Assembly (NCBI GenBank): GCA_026707285.1
Contig: JAPOXD010000055.1
Span: 17,678-81,677 of the forward strand
Origin: Chloroflexota bacterium
Lineage (GTDB): Bacteria > Chloroflexota > UBA11872
DNA: 64,000 nt
Direction: 5' to 3'
Shown here: positions 1-10,428 of the stretch, in pieces
How positions within the stretch are numbered: position 1 is the first letter of the stretch
Layout of the letters: the number at the start of each line of letters is the position of its first letter
Program-made: the position numbers and the translations under genes
Notes under the pieces: model-generated
The model's database searches: none
Seen by the model: only the letters and a program-made list of their open reading frames with translations
What the model was told of the DNA's origin: nothing

Positions 1-836
1 TCCCGCCGGGCCGCGCGCAGCTGAAGAGGCCCGTCGGGACCGGCCGCTTGCTCCTCGAGCGTGCGCGCCTCGGCGACCGCGAGCGCGGCCGCGGCCAGTT
101 TCGCGTCGGCCGCGGCAATTGCGTGTGCCGAGGAATCCTCGGGCAGCGCGTCGCGCTCCGCCTGGGCTTCAGCCAGATCCGCCTCGCGCAGCGCAACCTC
201 CGCGCGCGCACTTGCCACCAGCGCGTCGACCGAACCCTCGGTGGCCTCGACCGTCGCGTGGCGGTCGGCGAGCACCTGCGCGAGCAACGCGATGCGCGCG
301 TGGTGGAGGTTCACCTCATGGTCGGGCGCCGGCGCGGTGAGCGCGTCCCACACCCGCTGGCGCTCGGCGAGCTCGGCCGCCGCCGCGAGCACGGCGCGTT
401 CGGAGGCGATCCGTTCGGCGGCCAAACGAGCCTCGACGGCCGCAAGCTCCTCCAGGATCGCCACCTGGGCCTCGCGCGCGGCGCCGATCTCGGCGTTTAG
501 CGACTCCGCATCGAGCGAAATCAACACACTGCCCGCCTGCACCATCACCCCGCGCTGGCCGCGCACGGCGCCCACGACACCGGGCACGTCGAACGTCAGG
601 ATCTCCTGTCCCCGAGCCTCGACGAGCCCCGGAATCCGCAGGCGGTTCTCGAGCCGCCCCCGAACCACCGGCACCATGGGGTCCTGTGTCTCGGCCCGGG
701 GATCGGGCGCGAGCGTGGGCGTGGCGTCGGCGGGCGGCTCGACCGGATCGCAGGCGGTGAACCCAACGACGACTGCGCCGCAGACGACGAGGGCCGCCAG
801 CGCAGGGCCGAGACGCCGGGCGGCGCCCATGTCCAT
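1..836 (-). CDS. HlyD/MacA-like membrane-fusion (periplasmic adaptor) lipoprotein, 3' end outside window
   Basis: Open frame on the minus strand starting at ATG 836 (a second in-frame ATG lies at 830) and running off the left edge, so only about the first 278 codons are present. Residues 9-28 are hydrophobic and lead to Cys29 (VVVGFTAC), a loose lipobox suggesting a lipid-anchored exported protein. A Pro/Asp-rich linker follows, then VVRGRLENRLRIPGLVEARG and a lipoyl/barrel-sandwich-like stretch (VRGQRGVMVQAGSVLISLDA), then a long Ala/Glu/Arg-rich coiled-coil hairpin. That order (anchor, half-barrel, coiled coil) is the hallmark of HlyD/MacA adaptors, which link ABC or RND exporters to the envelope. 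The partner pump would lie to the left. Family assignment is by architecture. Confidence 0.72.
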   Translation of the reverse strand, partial: MDMGAARRLGPALAALVVCGAVVVGFTACDPVEPPADATPTLAPDPRAETQDPMVPVVRGRLENRLRIPGLVEARGQEILTFDVPGVVGAVRGQRGVMVQAGSVLISLDAESLNAEIGAAREAQVAILEELAAVEARLAAERIASERAVLAAAAELAERQRVWDALTAPAPDHEVNLHHARIALLAQVLADRHATVEATEGSVDALVASARAEVALREADLAEAQAERDALPEDSSAHAIAAADAKLAAAALAVAEARTLEEQAAGPDGPLQLRAARR

Positions 837-1012
837 TCGAAGCAAGGCTCGGCGATTCAGGTCCAGGAGTCGACGCCTCCCTCGATCACCGTCTGCCGGA
901 GTGTATGCCGCTCGGGGGCACCGCGGGTCGGCGCACGCCTCTACGTCGGCACGGCCGCCGGCAGCCGGGCGCGCTTGCGCCGAGTTTGCGAACATAGGCC
1001 CACGCACCCGCG

Positions 1013-1019
1013 GGAGGTG
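1013..1019 (+). promoter_or_regulatory. Strong Shine-Dalgarno before the isomerase-like gene
   Basis: GGAGGTG lies five bases before the ATG at 1025 and fixes that start. Confidence 0.6.
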
Positions 1020-1024
1020 ATTCC

Positions 1025-1897
1025 ATGTCCATTAGGCTCGCCTGCGCCGATTTCACCTGGCCTCTGCTCCGCCACGAGCAATCCCTGGCCCTGATCTCCA
1101 CCCTCGGCTTCGAGGGCGTCGATCTTGGGATCTTCGGCAACCGCTCGCACATTCGCCCCGAGATGATCCACGGCGACGTGCCCATGTGGGCCGGCATCCT
1201 GCGCGAGCGGCTGGAGCGGAACAACCTCGAGCCCGCGGACGTGTTCCTGATCCCGAGCACCGAGCCCGGCGGCATGGTGCCGAACAACCCCGACCCGGCC
1301 CAGCGGGAAGCGGGGCGCATGTACTTCAACGACGTGGTGGAGCTGTCGCGCCGCCTCGAAGCCAAGGGCATCTCCTCGACCTGTGGCGTGCCGTTCGAGG
1401 GCGAATCGCCCTCCGAGTCGCTGCAGAACTCCGCCGAAGAGCTCAAATGGCGCGTCGATCAGGGTGACAAGTACGGCATCGCGGTTTCCGTGGAGCCCGC
1501 GGTCGGCACCAACGCCAACACCGTGGACCTGGCGCTGGAGATGCTGGACCTGGTGCCGGGCCTCAAGCTCACGCTCGACTATTGCCACTTCGTCTACCAG
1601 GGCATGGAGCAGACCAGCGTGGACCCGCTGCTGCCCCACGCGCGCCACTTCCACTGCCGCGGCTGCGCGCCGGATCGGATGCAGGTGGACTTCGACGAAA
1701 ACGTGATCGACTACCGACGCATCATCGAAAAGATGCAGGAAGTCGGCTACGGCGGCTGGTTCGGCGTGGAATTCGTCTGGACCGCGATCTGGAACTGCAA
1801 CCAGGTGGACAACACGGCGGAAACGATTCGCTTCCGCGACCTGGCGCTGGCGGTGATCAACGGCACGGAGCACGTGCCGTTCATGCACACGATCTAG
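1025..1897 (+). CDS. Sugar phosphate isomerase/epimerase-like TIM-barrel protein
   Basis: A 290-residue protein of the xylose isomerase-like/AP endonuclease 2 TIM-barrel superfamily. The start (ATG 1025) is set by an excellent ribosome-binding site. Metal-site candidates appear in the order expected for the fold: Glu157 (VSVEPAVG), Asp185 and His188 (LDYCHF), His208/His210 (HFHCRG) and Glu249 (FGVEF). Members interconvert ketoses or epimerise sugars and inositol derivatives using a divalent metal; the substrate here cannot be read from sequence. It stands alone, divergent from the adaptor gene. The strong RBS suggests good expression. A second, unrelated member of the superfamily is encoded at 39547-40392. 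Confidence 0.8.
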   Translation: MSIRLACADFTWPLLRHEQSLALISTLGFEGVDLGIFGNRSHIRPEMIHGDVPMWAGILRERLERNNLEPADVFLIPSTEPGGMVPNNPDPAQREAGRMYFNDVVELSRRLEAKGISSTCGVPFEGESPSESLQNSAEELKWRVDQGDKYGIAVSVEPAVGTNANTVDLALEMLDLVPGLKLTLDYCHFVYQGMEQTSVDPLLPHARHFHCRGCAPDRMQVDFDENVIDYRRIIEKMQEVGYGGWFGVEFVWTAIWNCNQVDNTAETIRFRDLALAVINGTEHVPFMHTI

Positions 1898-1968
1898 AGG
1901 GGCGGCAACCAGCCCGGGGCAACGCATGGACGTTCAGGCGCCGAACAGCAGCGAGGCTCACGCCGTCC

Positions 1969-2154
1969 GTGTCTGAGCGACGCCGCGCCGCGGCCAATCG
2001 GACGACGCTGAACGCTCAGTTTCGTCGATGGTTGAAGGACCACGCCGGGCGCAAACACCAGGCCGACGCGGCCATTGCCACCATCCACCTGCTGCGCGGC
2101 GAGATTGCGACCGGCGGTCGCCGGTTCACGCGAGACGAGATGAACGAGCGCTGA
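1969..2154 (+). CDS. Small hypothetical protein, possibly an orphan antitoxin
   Basis: A 61-residue frame beginning at GTG 1969 and ending in TGA at 2152-2154. The product is charged and helical (QFRRWLKDHAG, then ATIHLLRGEIATGG) and ends in RRFTRDEMNER, a tail that looks like those of small antitoxin-type proteins. No clear Shine-Dalgarno precedes the GTG. It is followed within 90 bases by a HicB-like gene. Not recognised as a named family; coding status rests on codon texture and the accessory context. Confidence 0.35.
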   Translation: MSERRRAAANRTTLNAQFRRWLKDHAGRKHQADAAIATIHLLRGEIATGGRRFTRDEMNER

Positions 2155-2238
2155 GGGCATTTTCGACACGAACGCACGGCTCTAGGAGTACGAAAGAACT
2201 GTGCAGGAATGCGAGCCGGCTAACCAGGAGGCCAGGCC

Positions 2239-2460
2239 ATGCTTAGGCAAGTGACCGCGATTATCGAGCGGGAAGGGGAGTCTTACGTCGCGCCCTGCCC
2301 CGAGCTGGACATTGCCAGCCAGGGAGCGAGCGTGTCCGAGGCTCGCGCCAATCTCAAGGAAGCGCTTGAGCTCTTCTACGAGGCGGCTTCCGCCGACGAG
2401 ATGCAACGTCGGATTCACGACGAAGTCTATGTGACGCGCGTCGAGGTGGCGGGTGGCTAG
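2239..2460 (+). CDS. HicB-family antitoxin-like protein (no HicA partner visible)
   Basis: A 73-residue protein with the HicB N-terminal fold: a beta-strand start (MLRQVTAIIEREGESYVA), the CPELDIASQG turn, and the helix VSEARANLKEALELF. HicB antitoxins bind the HicA mRNA interferase and autorepress their operon through a C-terminal DNA-binding domain. This protein ends shortly after the partial RNase H-like fold and has no obvious C-terminal DNA-binding domain. No HicA-like frame follows; the next gene downstream is on the opposite strand and its stop codon overlaps this one. Many solitary HicB-like proteins of this length are known, so an active toxin-antitoxin role is uncertain. Confidence 0.75.
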   Translation: MLRQVTAIIEREGESYVAPCPELDIASQGASVSEARANLKEALELFYEAASADEMQRRIHDEVYVTRVEVAGG

Positions 2461-2915
2461 CGGTCTTGAAGATGCGAGAAGTTCACGGCAGCGTCTGGCT
2501 CTTTGGCCGATGCCGCCCAATAGAGATCGAAGTCCACCGTGACGAGCGGAGTCTCTGCCGAAACTGCCTCCAGAAGCGCAGCATCGGTCAATCCCAGCCG
2601 ACTGAACGATGCATTCTGTGAGGCATCTACGCTTGCGACGATGATATCCCTGTTATTTTCGATCTACAATCGAAGCGCGTCGAAGAGTCGGGAACGCTCA
2701 GGTTCTCGGTGATAGGCAAGTAGGTTGGAACTCTCAGTAAGTGTATTCGGAGTCACTAGTACCGGTCCGAATCTGCCAATGAAATCTGTCAGGAGCCTGT
2801 AGTCTTCCGCTGTAAACTCTCGTAGCCGTCGATGCTTGCTGATTAGATCTTGATCCGTGAATCCTACAACAAATAGCGCTAACAGATTGGAATCGATGAA
2901 GCATCCGATGGACAA
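2457..2915 (-). pseudogene. PIN-domain nuclease (VapC-like) interrupted by an in-frame amber codon
   Basis: Read on the minus strand from ATG 2915, a 152-codon frame ends at TAG 2457-2459 but carries an internal TAG at 2664-2666 (codon 84). Both halves are clearly one PIN protein in the same frame. The N-terminal part has FIDSNLL (Asp8) and LTESSNLL (Glu61). After the amber come LGLTDAALLE (Asp111), VTVDFDLYW (Asp128/Asp130) and the typical tail NFSHLQ. No frameshift is needed, only one sense codon in place of TAG. It may be a fresh nonsense mutation, an assembly error or a read-through codon. Base composition is clearly lower in GC than its surroundings. The gene sits four bases behind the 2920-3246 gene. 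Confidence 0.75.
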
Positions 2916-2919
2916 GAGG

Positions 2920-3246
2920 TCAATCCGCGCCGATTAGCTCGCGATGCTTTACAGAGATGACCGCTCCAGAATTGTCATTGATGTTTACGGTCTTGTAGGA
3001 CCATCGCACCTTTTTCCCACCCGATAATGGGTGATTTGGGAGCACTGCCTCGATTGGATCATATCGATCGCTCGGACGTGTGAAGCTGACCGTAATCTTC
3101 CAAACGTCAGCATCGTAGTCGAACTCAACTTCTTCGAGGCTGATACTGCCAATATCTTCGTCGCCGAAGACTCGGGCAACGTAGTTCTTGGCTTGGCCGA
3201 CAGCCTGCTTTACGTCCATCGATTGCTTCTGCGCCTTCACCGGCAC
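2920..3246 (-). CDS. Small acidic protein paired with the PIN gene (possible antitoxin)
   Basis: A 108-residue protein: an amphipathic start (MDVKQAVGQAKNYVARVF), an acidic middle (SLEEVEFDYDADVWKITVSF) and a C-terminal strand-rich part ending in VKHRELIGAD. It lies four bases upstream of the broken PIN gene on the same strand, which is the layout of a toxin-antitoxin or immunity pair. No DNA-binding motif is evident and the family is not recognised with certainty. It shares the low GC content of the PIN gene, so both probably arrived together by horizontal transfer. If the PIN gene is dead, this is a leftover partner. Confidence 0.6.
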   Translation of the reverse strand: MPVKAQKQSMDVKQAVGQAKNYVARVFGDEDIGSISLEEVEFDYDADVWKITVSFTRPSDRYDPIEAVLPNHPLSGGKKVRWSYKTVNINDNSGAVISVKHRELIGAD

Positions 3247-3414
3247 TGCGATTATAGCGCCGAGACTAGTTGGGGTCTGCCGGGATTTGACACCGCGCTG
3301 GTCTTGAAGCGCACCGCGCTCGGTTGCGCGAAGCTCCCGTGCGCTCGTGGCCCGAGCCTCCTACGATGCACGTAGCCGCGTGTGTCGCGGCCTGAGCGGT
3401 GGCGGGGTGCAGCA

Positions 3415-4611
3415 ATGATCAAGCAGGCGAGATACAGCAACGGATCGCGCGAGGTGGTGATCAGCGCGTCGGAGCCGGACGTGTGGCTGGAGGTCACCGA
3501 CAGCGTCGTCAACTTTCCGGGCCTCGTGGAGCTCGAGGGCGACAACCTCTTCATGTCGTATCACCGGGGCCGGCACGGCGGCGTGGAACCGCTGGCCGGG
3601 ATGGTCTCCAGCGATCTGGGCGCAACCTGGCAGCCGGCGCCGGACGACTCGCCGTTCATCGACCGGCATCCCGACACCGGCCTCAACACCATGGACTTCG
3701 GCTCGGGAATCATCGGCTATCCCAGCGACGGCACGATCACGCGCATCGACACCTATCCCCTCGAGAACTACCAGGAGCCCTGGCTGAGCGCCGAGGGACC
3801 GTATCACCTCGTCCAGCAGCGCGCGGACTCGACGTTTCAGCTGCGCCGCTGGTCGAAGTCGGGTGAGCTGCTAGAGCTTCACCCGTTCAAGGTCGAGGGG
3901 TTTCCGTGGGACGAGGCGTCGTATGAGAACTACTCTCGCCTGATCGAGCTGGACAACGGGGACTACATGACGGTGTTCGAGCAGCAGGTCGGCCCGCCCG
4001 AGGTGCTCGACCAAATCAGTCCCAGCGGACGGCCCATGATGCAATACAGCTTTTCGAGCTCCGTGGTCCGCTCGCCAGACCGTGGGCGCACCTGGAAGTT
4101 CGTCGAGCACTTCCATCCCGGCGACCACAAGCCGGTCTACGGCCCGGCGGATCGGGCGGTGGACGAAGGGTTCGACGAGCCGGACGTCATCCAGCTCGAC
4201 AACGGCGACATCCTCTGCATGATGCGGACCGGCAGCTACTCGCCCATGTTCCAGTCACGCTCGACGGACGGCGGCGAGACCTGGTCCGCGCCGAAGTCGG
4301 TCGGCTGGCAGGGCGTCAAGCCTCGCCTGCAAAAACTGCCCAACGGCGTGCTGGCCTGCGTGGCGGGGCGCGGGGCCTACGGACATCCCCAGATCACGCA
4401 CGTGACGCTGAGCCTGGACGGCACCGGCGAGCATTGGGAGTACCCGTTCGCCTTCCACACCGGTCCCGGCTGCTCGTACACCTCGGTGATACAGCGGGGC
4501 GACCAGCTGCACGTGGCGTACTCGCACTCGGACTTCACGCGCGAGCTGGGCACGAACGAGCTGCCGACGCAGTCGATCCGCCGGATCGTGATCGACGTCC
4601 AAGTTGTGTAG
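3415..4611 (+). CDS. BNR/Asp-box beta-propeller protein (sialidase-like exo-glycosidase family)
   Basis: About 398 residues from ATG 3415; an in-frame GTG at 3382 is a possible earlier start. Three Asp boxes are visible: SSDLGATW, SPDRGRTW and STDGGETW, spaced as in six-bladed sialidase or BNR-repeat proteins. There is no clear signal peptide, so it may act in the cytoplasm or be anchored otherwise. Related proteins remove terminal sugars or simply bind carbohydrate; the full sialidase Arg triad cannot be confirmed by eye, so the substrate is open. It is followed 18 bases later by enolase but need not be co-transcribed for function. Confidence 0.7.
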   Translation: MIKQARYSNGSREVVISASEPDVWLEVTDSVVNFPGLVELEGDNLFMSYHRGRHGGVEPLAGMVSSDLGATWQPAPDDSPFIDRHPDTGLNTMDFGSGIIGYPSDGTITRIDTYPLENYQEPWLSAEGPYHLVQQRADSTFQLRRWSKSGELLELHPFKVEGFPWDEASYENYSRLIELDNGDYMTVFEQQVGPPEVLDQISPSGRPMMQYSFSSSVVRSPDRGRTWKFVEHFHPGDHKPVYGPADRAVDEGFDEPDVIQLDNGDILCMMRTGSYSPMFQSRSTDGGETWSAPKSVGWQGVKPRLQKLPNGVLACVAGRGAYGHPQITHVTLSLDGTGEHWEYPFAFHTGPGCSYTSVIQRGDQLHVAYSHSDFTRELGTNELPTQSIRRIVIDVQVV

Positions 4612-6688
<2,077 letters not shown>

Positions 6689-6692
<4 letters not shown>

Positions 6693-7912
6693 CCATCGCC
6701 CGCGTCGATTGCCCGTCGGGCGCCAGTGGCAACATGTTTCTGGGTGCGATGCTCGACGCGGGGCTGGACGAGGCCGCGCTGGAGGCCGAGCTGCGCACGC
6801 TCGATCTGCCACCGTGGCGCCTGGTCCGCCAGTCGGTGCGCAAGGGTCCGATCGCGGCCACGCACATGGATTTCGAGATCGAGGCCGCCGCCGGGCATGG
6901 AACGCTGAGCGATCCCGCGTCGATGGCGGCGGTCATTGGGGCGAGCGGGCTGCGAGCGCCGATCAAGGACCGGGCGCAGGGGATGGTGCGGCGGCTGGCT
7001 GAGGCCGAGGCGGCGGTTCACGGCGTGGACCCGGACCACGCGCACTTCCATGAGTTGGGCGCGGTTGACGCGGTGCTGGACATCGCGGGCGCGTGCGTGG
7101 CGGTGGACCTGCTGGACATCACGGCCATGAGCACGTCGGCCATCAACGCGGGCACGGGAACCGTCAAGACCTCGCACGGCGTGCTGCCGGTTCCGGCGCC
7201 GGCGACGCTGCAACTCCTCGAGGGGTCGCCGCTCGAGATCTACGCAAACGACGTCGATGCGGAGCTGCTCACGCCGACGGGCGCGCTGGTGCTGACGGAG
7301 TTCACGACCCACGCCGGACATGCCCCGCCCATGCGGGTGTTGGCGACCGGGTATGGCGCGGGCACCGCCGACCTCGCCATCCCCAATGTGCTGCGGGTCA
7401 CGCTGGGAGAGTCTGCTAGCACGCTCGGCGCGGACGTGGTGACGGTGATCGAGGCGAATGTGGACGACATGAATCCGGAGCACTACCCCTCGGTCAGCGA
7501 TCGGCTCTTCCAGGCCGGCGCGCTGGACGTCACCCTGACGCCGTTGGTGATGAAGAAGGGGCGACCCGGAACGCTGATCCGCGTTCTGGCGCCGCCGGAA
7601 TCGACCGACACCGCGGTCGACGTCCTGCTACGCGAGACGTCGACGCTGGGCGTGCGGCTTCATGACGCGCGGCGCGTGAAAGTGCCGCGGCATTCGCTGC
7701 GGGTAAACACGCCCTATGGGGAGATTGCGGTCAAGGCTTCGTACGTCGACGGACGCCTGCGCGACGTGGCGCCGGAGGCCGACGACTGCGCCCGCGCGGC
7801 GCGTGACCGCGACGTTCGCTTGCAGACGGTTTACGATGCGGCTCGGGCTGCCGCATGGGAGGCTGCGTCCCCAACTCAGCCGGCAACGGGAGGCCCAGAT
7901 GACCGATCGTAA
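6689..7912 (+). CDS. larC: LarC: nickel insertion protein for the nickel-pincer cofactor
   Basis: 407 residues from ATG 6689, in a four-base overlap with larB. LarC is the CTP-dependent cyclometallase that inserts nickel into the dithiolated pincer nucleotide. The start (RVDCPSGASGNMFLGAML), the HFHELGAVDAVLDIAGA motif, the AGTGTVKTSHGVLPVPAPAT segment and the C-terminal ANVDDMNPEHYPSV with VMKKGRPG are all present in one continuous frame. No ribosomal frameshift site is needed, unlike the split larC1/larC2 arrangement known from Lactiplantibacillus plantarum. The stop lies 14 bases inside the next gene. Confidence 0.95.
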
Positions 7913-8375
7913 CGATCACCAGCCGCTGCAGCAGACCCGAGGCGAGACCGTGCGCCTGAACCGCCAGCCGGTGGGCGTGGTGCGCGCCGAAAACGCCATC
8001 GTGCGCGGCGGGTCGGTGCGCCGCATTCAGACCGATGTTCTCCAAAGCGACGCCTCGGCCATCGGCGTCGCGCAGGCCGATGCCCTCGCCACCGGACAGA
8101 CGTTGGTGGGAGGCGTGGCCGCGCGGGAGGCCACCGTGCGCAACAGCGCCGTCGCGGGCGCCGTGACCGCCAACGCGAAGCTGGAAAACGTGGCGGCGTC
8201 GTGGGTCGTGGCGGGCAACGTGCAGGCCGACCGGGTGCTGACGCTGGCCGTGGTGGGCGCCAATATCCAGGGCAACGTGCGGGCGCTATTCGGGCCGCGG
8301 GCGGCCGTGGCCTTCGGCGTGGCCCTGGGGCTGTCGACGCTCGCGGCGCGCCTGATCGGGCGGCTGCTGAAGTAG
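7899..8375 (+). CDS. Beta-solenoid (bactofilin-like) protein with C-terminal membrane anchor
   Basis: 158 residues from ATG 7899, preceded by GGGAGG, and overlapping the end of larC by 14 bases. The body is a run of short strand-turn units rich in Val, Ala, Gly and Asn (VRAENAIVRGGSVRRI, GVAAREATVRNSAVAGAV, GNVQADRVLTLAVVGANI), as in polymer-forming or bactofilin-type beta-helices. It ends in one hydrophobic helix (AVAFGVALGLSTLAARLIG) and a short basic tail, so it is probably tail-anchored in the membrane. Its role is unknown; its place at the end of the eno-lar run looks positional rather than functional. Confidence 0.6.
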   Translation: MTDRNDHQPLQQTRGETVRLNRQPVGVVRAENAIVRGGSVRRIQTDVLQSDASAIGVAQADALATGQTLVGGVAAREATVRNSAVAGAVTANAKLENVAASWVVAGNVQADRVLTLAVVGANIQGNVRALFGPRAAVAFGVALGLSTLAARLIGRLLK

Positions 8376-8440
8376 GGCTGCGCCGCTACCCTGGATAGCG
8401 CGCCGAACCGCAGCGGGTTCGCTAGATGAGACTTCGGACT

Positions 8441-8492
8441 CCCATGCTGCACGCAGCATGGGCCACCGGGCAGGGCGGTTTGCGAACCGCCC
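8441..8492. repeat. Two adjacent palindromic hairpins
   Basis: 8441-8450 pairs perfectly with 8453-8462 (CCCATGCTGC/GCAGCATGGG), and 8473-8480 pairs with 8485-8492 (GGGCGGTT/AACCGCCC) around TGCG. The second is followed by CCTACCC, like the GGGCGGGT...ACCCGCCCCTAC hairpins near 42.25, 47.6, 61.7 and 63.95 kb. No U-run follows, so a classical terminator is unlikely. Confidence 0.7.
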
Positions 8493-8540
8493 CTACCCGG
8501 AAAAGGCGCCGATCCGCGGCCCGAGCATTGGGGGCGGCTG

Positions 8541-8975
8541 GTGGAGGCTGAGTTCCGCGTCTACCGCAGCGACGACGACGAGGTGCGGGCGCTCCAGCGC
8601 CGGATGCCCTCGGAGCTGTTCCCCATCTGCGAGCACCTGCTGGGCCGCTGGCAGGACGCGGGATTGCCGCTGCGGCCGACCGCGCGGGGGTTCGCCATGC
8701 AGGCGCCGCTGGAGGAGCGGCTGCAGAGCATTGCGTGGGTCTACGCGCCCGACGCGCGGCATCGAGAGCCGCGCCTGGAGGTTGCCCTCGATTTGCTGCG
8801 CCGCCGCGGCGTGCCCGCGGAGGACCTCGAGGCGCTGCGCGAGCGCCTGGACCACTATGTGGACGCCGAGAGCGCCGCGGGCCTCGCGACCGTGACGATC
8901 ACAAGCTCGCACTCGACGGAAGACGCCGAGCGGCTCGCGGGCGTGCTGGTGCAGTTCGCGCGTTCGCTCAGCTGA
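8541..8975 (+). CDS. Hypothetical protein
   Basis: 144 residues from GTG 8541. A soluble alpha/beta-type sequence with charged helices (RALQRRMPSELFPICEHLLGRW, RLEVALDLLRRRGVPAEDLEALRERL), no signal peptide and no recognised motif. It ends 13 bases before the MFS exporter gene on the same strand and may be co-transcribed with it. Codon texture (G/C third positions) supports coding. Function not inferred. Confidence 0.6.
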   Translation: MEAEFRVYRSDDDEVRALQRRMPSELFPICEHLLGRWQDAGLPLRPTARGFAMQAPLEERLQSIAWVYAPDARHREPRLEVALDLLRRRGVPAEDLEALRERLDHYVDAESAAGLATVTITSSHSTEDAERLAGVLVQFARSLS

Positions 8976-8988
8976 CCCGCGGCGCGTC

Positions 8989-10428
8989 ATGAACCGGATA
9001 CCGCGCTCACGCAAGTGGACCACGCTCGTCGTGGTCATGACCAGTGTGTTCATGGCCACGCTCGACTCCAGCGCCGTCAACATCACGCTGCCCACGCTGG
9101 CCGTCGAGCTGGACGCCACGTTCGACGCGCTGCAGTGGGTGGTGCTGGCGTACCTGCTGGTCATCACCGGGTTGCTGCTGCCGTTCGGTCGCGCGGCGGA
9201 CGTGCTGGGGCGGCGGCGGTTCTTCGTGGCCGGGCTCGCGATCTTCGTGGCCGGCTCGCTGCTGTCGGGCATGGCGGTCAACGTGTGGATGCTGGTGGCG
9301 TGTCGGGTCCTGCAGGGTCTTGGCAGCGCCGCCACGCAGGCCATCGGCGCCGCGCTGGTGATCGACGCGTTCCCGGAAAACGAGCGCGGCCGTGCCATGG
9401 GCTGGGTGCTCAGCGCGGTTTCGGCGGGTCTCATCACCGGGCCGCTGGCCGGAGGTGTGCTCGTGGGCACCATCGGCTGGCGCTGGATCTTCTACCTCAA
9501 CGTTCCGGTCGGCCTCATCAGCCTGGCGTTGGGGCTGCGGTCGCTTCCCTACGCCGCGCCCGTTGGACCTCGGCGGTTCGACTTCGCCGGGGCGGCGTCG
9601 CTGGTGGCCGGCGTCATGCTGGTGCTGTTTGGGCTCAATCGGGTGCAAGTCGCGGGTGTGGCGGCGCCGCTGGTGCTGGCGCCATTGCTGACGGGGATTG
9701 TGCTGCTCGGCGGGTTCCTGGCCTGGCAGCGCCGCTCGCCGGCGCCGACGGTCGACCTCGGGATGTTCCGCGTACGCGAGCTGAGCGCCGCCACGCTGGC
9801 GGCCTTCCTGGCGTTCGCCGGGCTGTCGTCGCTCGTCCTGCTGCTGCCGTTTTATCTGCAGCGCGGTCTTGGGCTGACTCCGGTGCAGGTCGGACTGGTG
9901 CTGGCGACGATTCCGGCGCTCATGGGATTGCTCGGGCCACCGTCCGGGGCGCTCGCCGATCGCCTGGGGCCGCGACCCGTCGCTTCGGTGGGCGTGGCGC
10001 TTACTGCCGTTGGGCTGGCGCTGATGGCCACCCTGGGCGACGCGGCCGGCCCGGGCGACGTGGTGGTGCGAACGCTGGTGACCGGCGTGGGGCTGGCGCT
10101 GTTCAACAGCGCCAACGCCAGCTCACTCATGGGGGCCGCGGCGCCGCGCCATCGCGGCCAGGCCAGCGCCACCATGTCGCTCGCGCGGAATACGGGGCAG
10201 TCGGTGGGCCAGGCGCTGTGGGGCACGCTGTGGGGCGTGCTTGCCGCGGGGCTATTGGGCGTCGCGGTCGTCGGGGATCAACCGCTGGACACGGCCTTCG
10301 ACGCCTTTCGCGTGACCTGGGCCGCGGCCGCGGCCGTCACCCTGCTGGCGCTGGTCGCCTCGCTGGCCCGCGGGCCCGGTGGCGCCGACGCGGGTTCATC
10401 GGCCGAATCTTCTAGGCCGGCCGCCTGA
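8989..10428 (+). CDS. MFS drug exporter, DHA2 (EmrB/QacA-like, 14-helix) family
   Basis: 479 residues from ATG 8989, almost entirely hydrophobic helices. The first helix carries the DHA2 signature (MATLDSSAVNITLPTLA). The loop between helices 2 and 3 carries motif A (GRAADVLGRRRFF), and helix 5 has the antiporter motif C-like AVSAGLITGPLAGGVL. Length and helix count fit the 14-spanner group of proton-coupled multidrug or metabolite exporters in the cytoplasmic membrane. The substrate is unknown. Its end overlaps the convergent gene at 10412-11149 by 17 bases. Confidence 0.9.
   Translation: MNRIPRSRKWTTLVVVMTSVFMATLDSSAVNITLPTLAVELDATFDALQWVVLAYLLVITGLLLPFGRAADVLGRRRFFVAGLAIFVAGSLLSGMAVNVWMLVACRVLQGLGSAATQAIGAALVIDAFPENERGRAMGWVLSAVSAGLITGPLAGGVLVGTIGWRWIFYLNVPVGLISLALGLRSLPYAAPVGPRRFDFAGAASLVAGVMLVLFGLNRVQVAGVAAPLVLAPLLTGIVLLGGFLAWQRRSPAPTVDLGMFRVRELSAATLAAFLAFAGLSSLVLLLPFYLQRGLGLTPVQVGLVLATIPALMGLLGPPSGALADRLGPRPVASVGVALTAVGLALMATLGDAAGPGDVVVRTLVTGVGLALFNSANASSLMGAAAPRHRGQASATMSLARNTGQSVGQALWGTLWGVLAAGLLGVAVVGDQPLDTAFDAFRVTWAAAAAVTLLALVASLARGPGGADAGSSAESSRPAA

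Noticed and set aside
8981..8988. Strong Shine-Dalgarno for the MFS gene
   Set aside because: Only GGCGCG precedes the ATG; the start is accepted from the family's N terminus instead.
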